This document shows, piece by piece, positions 26,852 to 36,115 of a stretch of 64,000 nt of DNA. Both the position numbers and the translations under genes were made by a program. The notes beneath the pieces are model-generated. The model was not told where the DNA came from. It saw only the letters and a list, made by a program, of their open reading frames with translations, and did no database searches. Source of the stretch: Candidatus Woesearchaeota archaeon (GTDB taxonomy: Archaea; Nanobdellota; Nanobdellia; Woesearchaeales; ARS49); NCBI GenBank assembly GCA_018302815.1, contig JAGVZE010000007.1:186001-250000 (forward strand), written 5' to 3'. Numbering within the stretch: position 1 is the stretch's first letter; each line of letters begins with the position of its first letter.

Positions 26852-27097
26852 TTACCGAACAATTCGGATAACTTTCGATTTTGAAGTCAGACCCTTTAAA
26901 ATCTCTATTCGTTTTCCGACAAGCTTTGAGAAGAACCTGATGACTTCGATATTCGTCCTGTTATCTTCAGCAGGCTCTGAGATATCAACGCGGAACGCCT
27001 GCTTTTGCTCATCAAATCCAATTATTTGTGTTTTCTTAGCGTTCGGCTTCACTATGATAGTGATGCTGCCTTTTTCTAGATATACTTTCGCATCCAC
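26852..27097 (-). CDS. UPF0235 (DUF167) family protein
   Basis: An 81-residue protein whose sequence (GSITIIVKPNAKKTQI...FRVDISEPAEDNRTNIEVIRFFSKL) carries the conserved V-x-P-x-A/S-x-K and PAxxNxANxxxxxxL pattern of the UPF0235/YggU family. The function is unknown. It is the last gene of a four-gene operon and overlaps the hydrolase gene by 22 nt; GAGGTTGT lies before its ATG inside the hydrolase gene. Confidence 0.88.
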   Translation of the reverse strand: MDAKVYLEKGSITIIVKPNAKKTQIIGFDEQKQAFRVDISEPAEDNRTNIEVIRFFSKLVGKRIEILKGLTSKSKVIRIVR

Positions 27098-27759
27098 AAG
27101 ACAACCTCTTCAATTACTTTGGCGCGATCTTTAAGCAAATTATGGTTTGAATCAACAATCACTTTCTTTTTCGGTTCATTCGCGTTTCCGTATAATTCAT
27201 CCGCTTCTTCAACTTCCACAATAGTATCGTTTTTTCCATGGATGACAAGCAGCGGAGCTTTGATGTTTTTGACAGCTTTGATCAAGTCGGTCCTTGCCAC
27301 AACTTCTAAAAACTCATCAGAAAGTTTTTTCCCTGCCCAATCCATCGCGAATTTGAGCAACAATTCAGCTGAAAGATGAACTGGAGTTGAGAGCGTCGCC
27401 ATGCCGCTCAACTTAACTTCTCTGCCCGCGAGCAGCGCGACCTCTCCACCCATGCTGTGCCCCACAAGCCCAATAGAGTCACATCCTTTCTCCTTCAAGA
27501 AAGCTATTGCGCACAAAAGGTCGCCAAATTCTTTTTCATGATGAGACTCCTCAAACTTTCCCTCGCTCTTCCCATTGCCCGAAAAATCAAAACGCAAAAC
27601 AAGAAAACCTGCCTGAACAAGGCTTTTCGCGAGACTTTTCAACAACGGCTCGTCCTTGTTGCCAGTAAAACCGTGACAGAGAATAACTCCTTTTGAACCG
27701 CTGCCTTCAAGAATTCCTGCAAGCTTTTCCCCTTTGTTGTTCTTGAATGTTACGTCCAT
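27076..27759 (-). CDS. Alpha/beta hydrolase
   Basis: A 227-residue alpha/beta-hydrolase-fold protein. The nucleophile elbow is VGHSMGG (about residues 97-103), the oxyanion region is LCHGFTGNKDE, and a late IHGKNDTIV (Asp) and DSNHNLL (His) complete the triad. It is probably a cytosolic esterase or acylaminoacyl-type hydrolase; no signal peptide. Its ATG follows the TFS stop codon with no gap. Confidence 0.9.
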   Translation of the reverse strand: MDVTFKNNKGEKLAGILEGSGSKGVILCHGFTGNKDEPLLKSLAKSLVQAGFLVLRFDFSGNGKSEGKFEESHHEKEFGDLLCAIAFLKEKGCDSIGLVGHSMGGEVALLAGREVKLSGMATLSTPVHLSAELLLKFAMDWAGKKLSDEFLEVVARTDLIKAVKNIKAPLLVIHGKNDTIVEVEEADELYGNANEPKKKVIVDSNHNLLKDRAKVIEEVVLWMRKYI

Positions 27760-28071
27760 TTATTTGTATTCTCTCCACGTGTGCCTGCATTTGAGGCATT
27801 TGTGGAAACGTGTGGGTGGTTCATCCGCTGAACGCGTCTGTAATTCCCAATACTCAGCCTTGCCATGATCGCACTTTGGGCATCTCGCGTCTATCACGAC
27901 GTTCACCGACTTTTCATCGCCAACGACCGCTATATCCGCAGAAGCCTTAACCGACTCTTTGAGCGTAACGCTCTGCGCTTCCTGCTTATACCCGCAGCCG
28001 CAAACAAGATACTTCTTGCCTTTTTCAAGCTTCGGCATCATTATACTTTTACATTTCGGACAAAACATCAT
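27760..28071 (-). CDS. tfs: Transcription factor S (TFS/TFIIS-like)
   Basis: A 103-residue transcript-cleavage factor that rescues backtracked RNA polymerase. The N-terminal zinc ribbon (FCPKCKSIMMP...CGCGY) resembles that of Rpb9/RPC11, and the C-terminal ribbon ends with RSADEPPTRFHKCLKCRHTWREY, where the Asp-Glu pair is the catalytic acidic tip. GAGGTGACACT precedes the ATG. It lies between signal peptidase and hydrolase genes in one operon. Confidence 0.95.
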   Translation of the reverse strand: MMFCPKCKSIMMPKLEKGKKYLVCGCGYKQEAQSVTLKESVKASADIAVVGDEKSVNVVIDARCPKCDHGKAEYWELQTRSADEPPTRFHKCLKCRHTWREYK

Positions 28072-28075
28072 AGTG

Positions 28076-28693
28076 TCACCTCACAAAGAGCTGCAATAAG
28101 CTCACCGCTATTATTTTAACCCAACCAAGAAAAGGAACACGCCAGACCGCCTTTCCAATCACGTGCTCTTGCGCAATACCTTTCTCGAATTCGCCAATAT
28201 CGCAATTATGATCGCCTTTAGTCGTGAAAACCTTTTTACCAGTAGTTTCATCAATAGCTATAACTCGGTGGATAATCGGGTCAGGCCTATTAGGCACAGT
28301 GTATACTATAACATCACCCACCACGGCGTTATCAGGGCGGTATAATATCATGATATCTCCCTTGTTGAAACCATTAACAAAAGAGAACTCTGCAAACACA
28401 TCGCGGGTGATGTTCCTGTTCTCATAGAACGGCCCCTGCGCTTCTCTTCGCGCGCAGTTATACGAACAACAGATAGGGCTCTGCCAAAAAGACTCGAAAC
28501 CACTATCATGCTCCATACTGCCTGAAACCACCGCTACAATGGGCGCCGCTGTCCCAAGCGCCAAACCAAGGCCAGGATACACTAAAAACTTGATTATTAT
28601 GAACGCGAGCGCGACATTGACGATCCAGCTTGCAAAACTATCCTCTTCCCACAAAAAACTCCAAACATTCTTCGCTTTCGACTTCAAACTCAT
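28076..28693 (-). CDS. Archaeal signal peptidase I (Sec11-like)
   Basis: A 205-residue membrane protease that removes signal peptides. The N-terminal transmembrane anchor (about 22-45) is followed by the nucleophile Ser59 (VVSGSMEH), then His142 (PIIHRVIAID) and Asp161 (TTKGDHNCD); the Ser-His-Asp pattern marks the archaeal/eukaryotic type rather than the bacterial Ser-Lys type. A C-terminal hydrophobic stretch follows. A start 13 codons upstream is possible but adds a non-conserved tail. First gene of the operon with tfs. Confidence 0.92.
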   Translation of the reverse strand: MSLKSKAKNVWSFLWEEDSFASWIVNVALAFIIIKFLVYPGLGLALGTAAPIVAVVSGSMEHDSGFESFWQSPICCSYNCARREAQGPFYENRNITRDVFAEFSFVNGFNKGDIMILYRPDNAVVGDVIVYTVPNRPDPIIHRVIAIDETTGKKVFTTKGDHNCDIGEFEKGIAQEHVIGKAVWRVPFLGWVKIIAVSLLQLFVR

Positions 28694-28745
28694 ATAACCA
28701 CATTTCCAGCAAAGACTTAAAAAGGTTTTCATTTTAAAAGAGGAT

Positions 28746-29177
28746 ATGAAACCAACAGGCGGAGGCTATTTTGAAGGAATCCTGCAGCTGCGCGAGACCA
28801 CTGATGAAATCGCAAACTGGGTAAGAAACAAAGTCCAAAAGGACGCGAAAGCAGTCATCACCAAGGAAAAGCCAGTCACCAACGGAATAGACCTATATTT
28901 CAACGACCAGCACTATCTTCAAAGCCTAGGCAAAAAACTCAAGCTTCAATTCGGCGGAACGCTCACGATAAGCAGACGACTGCACACAGTCCACAAAATA
29001 ACCAGCAAACTCCTATACCGAGTGAGCGTACTGTACAAACCATTACCATTCAAACGAGGAGACATAATAGACGTCCACGGCGAACAGGCAATAGTGCTCG
29101 CAGTCGGCTCAAAAGTACAGATACGCTATCTTTCCAGTTCGAAAAAAGACATGATCCGCGCAGATAGATTACGCTGA
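28746..29177 (+). CDS. NMD3-like ribosome-export-type protein (C-terminal domain)
   Basis: A 143-residue protein matching the core of archaeal/eukaryotic NMD3: GGYFEGILQLR, ITKEKPVTNGIDLYF, FGGTLTISRRLHTV, and a C-terminal beta domain (FKRGDIIDVHGEQAIVLAV). The usual N-terminal CxxC zinc part is absent, so it is shorter than eukaryotic NMD3. It is expected to bind the large ribosomal subunit. It is divergent from the signal peptidase operon; the gap between the starts is about 50 nt. Confidence 0.82.
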   Translation: MKPTGGGYFEGILQLRETTDEIANWVRNKVQKDAKAVITKEKPVTNGIDLYFNDQHYLQSLGKKLKLQFGGTLTISRRLHTVHKITSKLLYRVSVLYKPLPFKRGDIIDVHGEQAIVLAVGSKVQIRYLSSSKKDMIRADRLR

Positions 29178-29223
29178 ACGCCCCCTCTGATATTCCTCAA
29201 CCATACGGACTAAGCACGCGAAA

Positions 29224-29880
29224 TCATACTTTAATAACGATATTTCCCCTGCCTTTTTTCACTTTCTTAAGAACACCTTTGCTTTCAAGCTCATCAATCA
29301 TCAGAGAAATCTTAGCTTCAGAATGCGGAAAATGATGGCGAATCTCTTTTTGAGTAGTCCTGCCGCCTTCTTTCTCCACAAAATGAACCAGTCTATCGAG
29401 CTCCTGTGAGACCACGACTTCCTTGATTTCTTTTACAACCTCGGTTTTTGGAGCTTTCGACAAACGATAAATAATGTATCCGAGCGCTAAGAACACGGCA
29501 AGCCAAATAAACCACTGGCTCGCAGGCGTATCTTCAACGATATCCTCGATGGGAGGAAGCTCTTGCGGTTCATCCAACAGGTCAGCATCCACATCAGGAA
29601 GAAGAATCAAGTCTATCACGTACCTGCCTTCGCTTGCGATTACTATCTCTTCTTGCGTCTTCTCATTAGACTTAACGTGAATCGCTTCAAGCAAGTATCT
29701 GCCTGCAGGAACCTCGAATGAATACGTGCCATTCTTCGCCACGAATTTCTGGAGGGGTGTGGTGTTTATTTCAACAATAGAGCCTGAAACTTTGTTAAGC
29801 CCAAAATCATATACTGTGCCTTGGATTGTAGTTGCGCTAACAAACGAAGAAAGCAGCAAAAGCACAAGCACGTATTTCAT
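29224..29880 (-). CDS. Membrane-spanning transcription regulator with extracellular sensor
   Basis: A 218-residue one-component regulator: signal peptide (1-17), an extracellular beta-sandwich of the carboxypeptidase-regulatory type (GTVYDFGLNKVSGSIVEI...GTYSFEVPAGRYLLEA, 18-95), an acidic Pro-rich linker, a transmembrane helix (122-140) and a cytoplasmic winged helix (155-218, TTQKEIRHHFPHSEAKISLM). Such COG2512-type proteins are known in archaea. They would pass an outside signal directly to DNA; the targets are unknown. Confidence 0.85.
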   Translation of the reverse strand: MKYVLVLLLLSSFVSATTIQGTVYDFGLNKVSGSIVEINTTPLQKFVAKNGTYSFEVPAGRYLLEAIHVKSNEKTQEEIVIASEGRYVIDLILLPDVDADLLDEPQELPPIEDIVEDTPASQWFIWLAVFLALGYIIYRLSKAPKTEVVKEIKEVVVSQELDRLVHFVEKEGGRTTQKEIRHHFPHSEAKISLMIDELESKGVLKKVKKGRGNIVIKV

Positions 29881-30105
29881 ACAGTTTATAGCAAATCAAT
29901 GGTTTAAAAATGTTTCTCGAGTATATACCTCTTTAACGTCAAACGAAGGATTAAAACGCCTCCGTTAAGTTATGTGAGCCCGAATGAAGCTTTATGAAGT
30001 TTTAAAGACACTTTAGTTTCTTCTTTTTTTATAGATATGAAAGCATCCTTTTAAAGGACTGTGCTTGAAAGATTACTTGCAAGGCACAAAACCTTGGAGG
30101 TCAAA

Positions 30106-31155
30106 ATGAAAATAACAGCATTGCTTGCGCTGTTCATTGTGGCATTATCGCCATTTGCAGCAGCACAAGAAGTAAGCGTTGACGCATCAGTCGACGTAAC
30201 AGCGACCGTGGACGCTGATAATGATAGAAGCCCACGAGCGAATAAGACAAATGATAGGATGCAAGAGACCCGCACGAACGCTAAAGACGCCAGTGTCTTG
30301 AAAGCAGAAGTTGGCGCCAAAGCCCGTGTTGAAGCTCGCAGCATCAAAGACATAGAAGCATCACTCAAAGAGTGCCGTGGAAAACGCACTGATGACTGTG
30401 CGCAGAAGAGAAGCGAAGCAAAGCTCTCTGTCAAAGCAAGTCTCATCAAGGCAGCAGACAGCGTACTTGAGCTCTTAGGAAAAACCAAAGCACGCCTAGC
30501 TGAATCAAACGCTCCAGGCAAAGACGCAGCCATAGCTGATCTTGACTTGCAGATAACTGCAGTAACTCAAGCAAAGGCAACAGTCGAAACTTTGAACGAA
30601 ACCAGCACGCGCGCTGACATACAAAGAGCGGCAAAAGATTTGCGCTCAGCCATCAACGATGCACGAGAGAGTTTGCGCGCAGGAGCACACAAGCTTGTAG
30701 CATTAAGGCTTGGCGGAGTAATCCAGAAATCCGAACACCTTGAAAACAGGCTTGAGAACGCGCTAGCAAAGCTTGAAAGCCAAGGAGTTGACACATCAAC
30801 CGTCAACCTTGACGCATTCGAAGCAAAGCTTGACACAGCAGCATCACTTCACGTAGAAGCGATGGCATCATATGACGCAGCCCAATCCGCTTCCGGAAAA
30901 GCCAAATCAGAAGCGATGAAGACCGCAACTCAGAAACTAAGAGACTCGCACAAAGCACTCAAGGAAGCGCACAAGATATTGCAAGAAATGCTAAAAGAGC
31001 TCAAAGCCCTTCGAGGAGGCAACCAAGCGCTGAACGAAGCCTCGAGTGAAGAATCAGAAGACGACGAGGAAGACAACGAGAGCGAAGACGATGACGAAAC
31101 TGTCAACGCATCAGTTGAGGCAAACGTTTCAACTGAAGTAAACGTGACTGCGTAA
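30106..31155 (+). CDS. Secreted coiled-coil protein with acidic tail
   Basis: A 349-residue protein with a signal peptide (KITALLALFIVALSPFAAAQ), a Val/Asp-rich repeat (VSVDASVDVTATVDAD), a long helical region with Ala-rich heptads (about 50-320), a very acidic segment (SEESEDDEEDNESEDDDE) and a short Val-rich tail (NASVEANVSTEVNVTA). GGAGGTC lies before the ATG. No enzymatic motif. It is probably an extracellular structural or binding protein. The next gene, 33 nt downstream, encodes a lipoprotein. Confidence 0.75.
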   Translation: MKITALLALFIVALSPFAAAQEVSVDASVDVTATVDADNDRSPRANKTNDRMQETRTNAKDASVLKAEVGAKARVEARSIKDIEASLKECRGKRTDDCAQKRSEAKLSVKASLIKAADSVLELLGKTKARLAESNAPGKDAAIADLDLQITAVTQAKATVETLNETSTRADIQRAAKDLRSAINDARESLRAGAHKLVALRLGGVIQKSEHLENRLENALAKLESQGVDTSTVNLDAFEAKLDTAASLHVEAMASYDAAQSASGKAKSEAMKTATQKLRDSHKALKEAHKILQEMLKELKALRGGNQALNEASSEESEDDEEDNESEDDDETVNASVEANVSTEVNVTA

Positions 31156-31188
31156 GGTTTAAATATAAACCTGCAGATGGTGGAACAA

Positions 31189-31443
31189 ATGAAATACGCA
31201 TTCGTGTTTGCAACTCTCGCATTGCTCCTATTGGCAGCGTGCGGTCAAAAACCGATGGAAAAAGCACCGGCACAACCGCCGGCACAGCCAGATCCCGCGA
31301 CATCTGCGCCAAGCGCAGACGTTGCGAGCGATCTGGACCAGTCAGTTGCTGAAGTCGACTCGCTCACAAGCGAGCTTGACACGAGCAGCCTCGATTCACT
31401 CGATGCTGAACTCGCAGCGATAGACAGCTTGGACCTGGGTTAA
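31189..31443 (+). CDS. Small lipoprotein
   Basis: An 84-residue protein. It starts MKYAFVFATLALLLLAACG, a signal with a lipobox (LAAC), followed by a Pro/Ala-rich linker and an acidic Ser/Asp-rich tail (SELDTSSLDSLDAELAAIDS). A TATA box (TTTAAATAT) about 27 nt before ATG 31189 and GGTGG nearby support this start over 31177. The mature protein would be lipid-anchored outside the membrane. The function is unknown. Confidence 0.7.
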   Translation: MKYAFVFATLALLLLAACGQKPMEKAPAQPPAQPDPATSAPSADVASDLDQSVAEVDSLTSELDTSSLDSLDAELAAIDSLDLG

Positions 31444-31510
31444 GCAAATTATTTTTATTTTTTCTTTTATTTTATCAATCTTTTTATACGCTCGACCTTT
31501 TCTTGTTCCT

Positions 31511-32596
31511 ATGAACATTCTTGACGGCTCATTCGGAGAAGGAGGGGGGCAAATAGTTCGCACAGCACTCGCTCTTAGCATGCTTACACTTGAGCCATTT
31601 CGGGTAAAAGACATCCGCAGCGGACGAGACAAACCCGGCCTTAAAGCCCAGCACGTCACCTGTATTAGGGCTTTGCAGCAGCTAAGCTTGTCAAAAGCAG
31701 ATGGAGATTTTGAAGGAAGCTCTGAATTACTCTTCATACCTGCGCCTGTAACCTCCAAAAACATAACTGTTGATATAGGAACAGCGGGAAGCATACCTTT
31801 GCTACTTCAAGCAGTGCTGCTTCCCTGCATGTTCGCGCAGAGAAGTCATACGCTCACATTAATTGGGGGCACAGACACCAAATGGAGCATGTCAATAGAT
31901 TATCTAACTCAAGTGGTTCTTCCGCAGTACAGGCGCCTTGCAGGAATAGACCTTAGCTTGCTCAAACGAGGATATTATCCAAAAGGAGGCGGAAAAGTCG
32001 AGATAACAATCAAGCCTGAAGTCAAACGAAAAGAATTCGAAACATTCGAAGGATTCGTCAAAGCGCTATCGCACAAAGCTTTTTCTCTTGAAAAACAAGG
32101 AATTTTGATGAGCATCAAAGGACTAAGCCATGCAAGCTTGGACTTGGAAAACGCCAAAGTCGCAGAACGACAAATGATGTCCGCAAAACAAAAACTCAGC
32201 GCTTTGAATGTGCCAATAGACATATCCTGCCAGTATTATGATGCTTTAAGCACTGGAAGCGGAATCACCCTTTGGGCAATATTCAGCCACGGATATGATA
32301 TAGATGCAGATAATCCTGTGCGCGTAGGAGCAGATGCCCTTGGCGAAAAAGGCAAGTCATCTGAAGCGGTAGGTATAGAAGCCGCAGAGAAATTAATGCA
32401 AGAGCTACAAAGCCAAGCGCCGGTTGATAGCCACCTAGCGGACAACATGATACCACTGCTCGCTTTTTGCAGACCAAGCAGCATCAATGTGGCTCGCGTG
32501 ACACCGCACACTGTAACGAATATGTATGTCGTTGAGAAATTCTTAGGAAAAATGTTCAAACACACAGACAAGAAAATAAACACTTACGCGTTATAA
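31511..32596 (+). CDS. rtcA: RNA 3'-terminal phosphate cyclase
   Basis: A 361-residue enzyme that converts RNA 3'-phosphates to 2',3'-cyclic phosphates using ATP. The start MNILDGSFGEGGGQIVRTALALS matches the family signature, and the adenylated His is His308 in PVDSHLADNMIP. Other conserved blocks (RPGLKAQH-type, KRGYYPKGGGKV) are present. A TATA box (CTTTTTATACG) lies 27 nt upstream. Its end overlaps the convergent hypothetical gene by 13 nt. RtcB, its usual partner, is not in the window. Confidence 0.96.
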   Translation: MNILDGSFGEGGGQIVRTALALSMLTLEPFRVKDIRSGRDKPGLKAQHVTCIRALQQLSLSKADGDFEGSSELLFIPAPVTSKNITVDIGTAGSIPLLLQAVLLPCMFAQRSHTLTLIGGTDTKWSMSIDYLTQVVLPQYRRLAGIDLSLLKRGYYPKGGGKVEITIKPEVKRKEFETFEGFVKALSHKAFSLEKQGILMSIKGLSHASLDLENAKVAERQMMSAKQKLSALNVPIDISCQYYDALSTGSGITLWAIFSHGYDIDADNPVRVGADALGEKGKSSEAVGIEAAEKLMQELQSQAPVDSHLADNMIPLLAFCRPSSINVARVTPHTVTNMYVVEKFLGKMFKHTDKKINTYAL

Positions 32597-33018
32597 AGCG
32601 CGTGCTCCAGATTACGAAGGAACGTTGAGCACTCTTTTAACATTGGAACGTCATCTTGCGTGGTTTCTCTTCTCGCATCAAGGTCTTTCATGAACGCTTG
32701 ATAATTCTTGAGTCGATCTTTTAGTTCATCTTGAGAGAATTTTGGCTCGTAATAAGATGCTGAACCAGACTTGATAGCTTTGATTGTGAGGTATTCGGCC
32801 TCATCAAAAGTCATATTTTTGAGGTTTTTATCTGAGACGTCCATGTTCAAACCAAATTGGATTGCGTTGAACAAGTCATCCATCCTAAAGAAACGGTCAG
32901 CGATAAAATCAGGAATCTTCTGCGGTTTTTCTGCCAGCTTTTTCAATATATTACCATTTGTATTAATGGCTATTCCCCAACGCGTATTCACACTGCCATA
33001 ACTGATGACGTCACACAT
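32584..33018 (-). CDS. Hypothetical protein
   Basis: An unrecognised 144-residue soluble protein, mainly helical, rich in Asp and Lys (MTFDEAEYLTIKAIKSGSASYYEPKF). CTTTTATAG lies 27 nt before the ATG. No motif of known function is visible. The 3' end overlaps rtcA convergently. Confidence 0.6.
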   Translation of the reverse strand: MCDVISYGSVNTRWGIAINTNGNILKKLAEKPQKIPDFIADRFFRMDDLFNAIQFGLNMDVSDKNLKNMTFDEAEYLTIKAIKSGSASYYEPKFSQDELKDRLKNYQAFMKDLDARRETTQDDVPMLKECSTFLRNLEHALYNA

Positions 33019-33068
33019 GTTTTTCTTTCTAATACGGAACTATAAAAGACTTATGAAAAAGAAAATAA

Positions 33069-35978
33069 CTATGCCAGTGAGGCAAGCTTAATGCTCGTTT
33101 TAATGTCGCGGATATCGTACATCAAAGTCCTGCGCTCTTCAGGATCCTTGATCTTCTCAACCAAATACTCCGCTTCGACAACCATGCGAACAGCGTCATC
33201 AACTTTGCCGACATCCAGCCGTGACTTAGCATCCTCAATCATCGAACGAATCTCGGGCTGGCTATGCTCGTGCGCGACACCCACGTTTTCATTATGCGTC
33301 TCTTTTCGAACATACTCAGTGAACGCGCGCTCCTTGCCAGCTTCAAGATTGATCAATTTACGCTCCTGCTCAAGCAGATAGTGCGCTTCCTTGTGCAAAG
33401 ACTCCTCAATATCCTTAGCTTCCCTCACTCTTGCAAGCTTCGCACGCTTGCTTGTCAAATCACGAGCCGTCTCAAGCGCTTCGGACTCCATGGACGTGAC
33501 CTGCTTACGCAGCTCCGCATATCTTCTTTGCAACGAAGGCAATTCCTTTCGAAGCTCTCTTGCCCTGTAAATTTCATCCTTCTCTTTCTCAATCTTCGCT
33601 TTTTCCGCTTCAAGCATGTTCAAGCCCTTGGCAAGGACACGCTCGTTGTCAACTATTCGCTTTTCTTTTTCAGAGAGTTTTGCTTCCGCACGCTCGAACG
33701 CCTCTTTTGCGCGTTCAAGCTCAGAAACCTTCTTCGTGACCGAGGACTCTTCTTTTTCAAGCGTTCTACGATCGTCCTCAAGCATCATAATCGCCTGCAC
33801 GACCTCCTCTTCCTTGTCTTTTAGCGCGTTAACATCGCTCTCAATCAAAGTACGAACATCCGATTTGTCCTTTCTTAGCGAATCGTGCTCTGACTTGAGC
33901 GCTGAAATCTTCTGCTCCCATTCTTTTTCAATGGCAGTGAGCTCAGATTTTCGCTCGGATATGACTTTCTCAAGCTGCTCCTTATCTTTTCTTAGCATCT
34001 TGGTAGCTTCCGACACTGAATGCTCTCTTGAACCAACTTCTGACTCGCGTTCGTGCAAAAGACTCAATTTCTCATCTATGATCTTTGCCTTGCGGTCAAA
34101 CTCTTTCTGGATAACTAACAGACGAGCGGCAGCATGCTCTGCTTTCCTTTCATGGTCTCTTAACGCAGAAACAGACCTGCTGTTCTCAGCGATAGCTTTC
34201 TTCAACTCATCAAGAACGCCCTTCTTCTCATCCATAGTGGATTCGGCTTCTTTTCGCATGCGCTCAATCTCCTGCGCTTCTTTCTTCAACGCATCGACTT
34301 CACTTCTCTTCTCCATAACAGCGCTTTCGATTCGTTCAAGCGCCTGTTCGCGCTGCGAGAGAAGAGCAGATTTACTACGCAGCTCTTCCTTCACTCTTTC
34401 AAGCTGAGACGTCACCTGCTTCATCTCATCGACATCCTTCTTTATCTCACCAAGAATAGAATCTTTTTTGCCAAGCTCTGAAGTTAGCTGGGTTCTTTGA
34501 GCTGAAAGCTGCTGGACCTCTGAACGAAGCTGCGGCAACTGTGAAAGCACTTTATCAAGATCCCCTTGCTTACTAAGCAGAAGTTTTGCCGCTTCCTGCG
34601 CACGTCTCTCCTTTTGAATGACTTGCGATTGAAGTTCACGATCCCTTGCCACAAGCTCCTTCAAATCAGCCTCAAGCTTTGGAATCTCATCACGCTTCTC
34701 AAGCAATGAACCCATCTCGTTAGTCAGCGCTCCAAGCGCCTTTTGCGTTTGCTCAACAACACCCTTCTTCTCCTGCGCGAGCCTATCCAACTGCGAAACA
34801 CGCTCTATAAGCCTTGCTTCCATCGCGCGCAATTGCTGCAAACGGGACTCCTCCTGCTTTAGCTGCTTTGCGTGCTCAGCGAATCTCTTATCGAACTCCT
34901 GCACGAGTTTAGTCCTGGATTCAACAATCTTTTTCGCATCATCCGCCTGACGCTTAGTCAACGCAAGTTTCTGCTCCTCGCGCTTTATCTGCTCAAGCCT
35001 TGGCCCTGCGTCCTTATCGAGAGTGGACAACTCTCTTTTAATATTCAACATCTGGGATTCCAACGTTTTAAGCAAATTTTGACGTTCAGAAACTTCTTTT
35101 TCAAGCTGAACAAGCTTGTCCTGCATCGCAACCTCGCGAACCTGCAAACCATTAAGCTCCGATCCTTTCTCCTTCGCAAGCTTCATCAATTTTGATTGGC
35201 GCGAAGTCAACATGGATTCCAATTCACTCTGCTTTTTTCGCGTTAACTTTTCCACTTCAGACTGCTTTTGTTGAATGTGTTTTTCAACTTCTGCCTGCTT
35301 TCTTTGAGCGAGCCTTTCAACTTCAGACTGCCTATTCGCAAGCGCGCGTTCGAACTCAAAAAGAGTGCGCTCTTTTTGGGAAAGCGCCCGCGCCTTCTCC
35401 TCGAGCTGTTTATTGAGCGATTCTTCTTTCTGCGAAACACCGCTCGCTTTTTGCGCAATCTGTTTTCGAATAGACTCTAAATTTTGCTCCTCTTTTCGAG
35501 CCTCAATCCTTCTGCGCTCAGCCTCTTGAACAGCGCGCTTCATATCATCTCGAATGGATTCTAATTGTGAAACGTATACACTCACCTGTTTTTGCAGCTC
35601 TGCGACAGCGCCCCTCTTCTGCGAGCGCTCATTCTCAAGCTGGGCTATTTTAGCTTTAAGCGAGCCCTCATGCTTTTCCAACTCAGTCAATCTACTGGCA
35701 TCAGCTTTTAAAACACTCACTCGCTCGGAAACATCGTTCTCTAACGCAAGCGCCTCTGCCTCGCGCTTTTGCGCAGCTTTCAACTTTTGAGCCACTTGAG
35801 ATTTAAGCTCGCTTAACCTTGATTCCTCTTTCTTGGCAGCCGCGATTCTGTTTTCAGCTTCAGCTATTTTCGACGACGCCTCCTGTTTGATATCAGAAAG
35901 CTCGCGCTTCATCCTAGAAATCTCATCCTTCGCAGTAGAAAGCTCAGACTTACCCCATGTAAATAATGACTTTGCCAT
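33069..35978 (-). CDS. Giant coiled-coil protein
   Basis: A 969-residue protein that is almost entirely heptad coiled coil, rich in Lys/Glu/Gln/Arg/Leu (for example KQSEVEKLTRKKQSELESML, a short internal repeat). There is no Walker A/B or ABC signature, so it is not an SMC or Rad50 ATPase. There is no signal or membrane segment, so it is cytosolic. The last ~75 residues (RSMIEDAKSRLDVGKVDDAV...) form a small helical, TPR-like end. GGGGGTAGGT precedes the ATG. It may be a cytoskeletal or chromosome-organising filament; this is inference. Confidence 0.82.
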   Translation of the reverse strand: MAKSLFTWGKSELSTAKDEISRMKRELSDIKQEASSKIAEAENRIAAAKKEESRLSELKSQVAQKLKAAQKREAEALALENDVSERVSVLKADASRLTELEKHEGSLKAKIAQLENERSQKRGAVAELQKQVSVYVSQLESIRDDMKRAVQEAERRRIEARKEEQNLESIRKQIAQKASGVSQKEESLNKQLEEKARALSQKERTLFEFERALANRQSEVERLAQRKQAEVEKHIQQKQSEVEKLTRKKQSELESMLTSRQSKLMKLAKEKGSELNGLQVREVAMQDKLVQLEKEVSERQNLLKTLESQMLNIKRELSTLDKDAGPRLEQIKREEQKLALTKRQADDAKKIVESRTKLVQEFDKRFAEHAKQLKQEESRLQQLRAMEARLIERVSQLDRLAQEKKGVVEQTQKALGALTNEMGSLLEKRDEIPKLEADLKELVARDRELQSQVIQKERRAQEAAKLLLSKQGDLDKVLSQLPQLRSEVQQLSAQRTQLTSELGKKDSILGEIKKDVDEMKQVTSQLERVKEELRSKSALLSQREQALERIESAVMEKRSEVDALKKEAQEIERMRKEAESTMDEKKGVLDELKKAIAENSRSVSALRDHERKAEHAAARLLVIQKEFDRKAKIIDEKLSLLHERESEVGSREHSVSEATKMLRKDKEQLEKVISERKSELTAIEKEWEQKISALKSEHDSLRKDKSDVRTLIESDVNALKDKEEEVVQAIMMLEDDRRTLEKEESSVTKKVSELERAKEAFERAEAKLSEKEKRIVDNERVLAKGLNMLEAEKAKIEKEKDEIYRARELRKELPSLQRRYAELRKQVTSMESEALETARDLTSKRAKLARVREAKDIEESLHKEAHYLLEQERKLINLEAGKERAFTEYVRKETHNENVGVAHEHSQPEIRSMIEDAKSRLDVGKVDDAVRMVVEAEYLVEKIKDPEERRTLMYDIRDIKTSIKLASLA

Positions 35979-36115
35979 ATTACCTACCCCCTTTTGATGA
36001 ATTAAGTGCTCGATGATTTATATAGTTTTGTTATCTCTTTAGAGTGGAAAGAATTCTTGCGCATCCAGACCAAACAATCATAACATTTTTAAACCCCTCA
36101 CTGTCACAACGGCGT

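Noticed and set aside
33264-34407. Plus-strand ORFs opposite the coiled-coil gene
   Set aside because: Ser/Phe/Leu-rich products are the mirror of a Lys/Glu-rich coiled-coil; no start signals.
33069-35978. SMC or Rad50 homologue
   Set aside because: No Walker A, Walker B or ABC signature and no hinge or zinc hook could be found.
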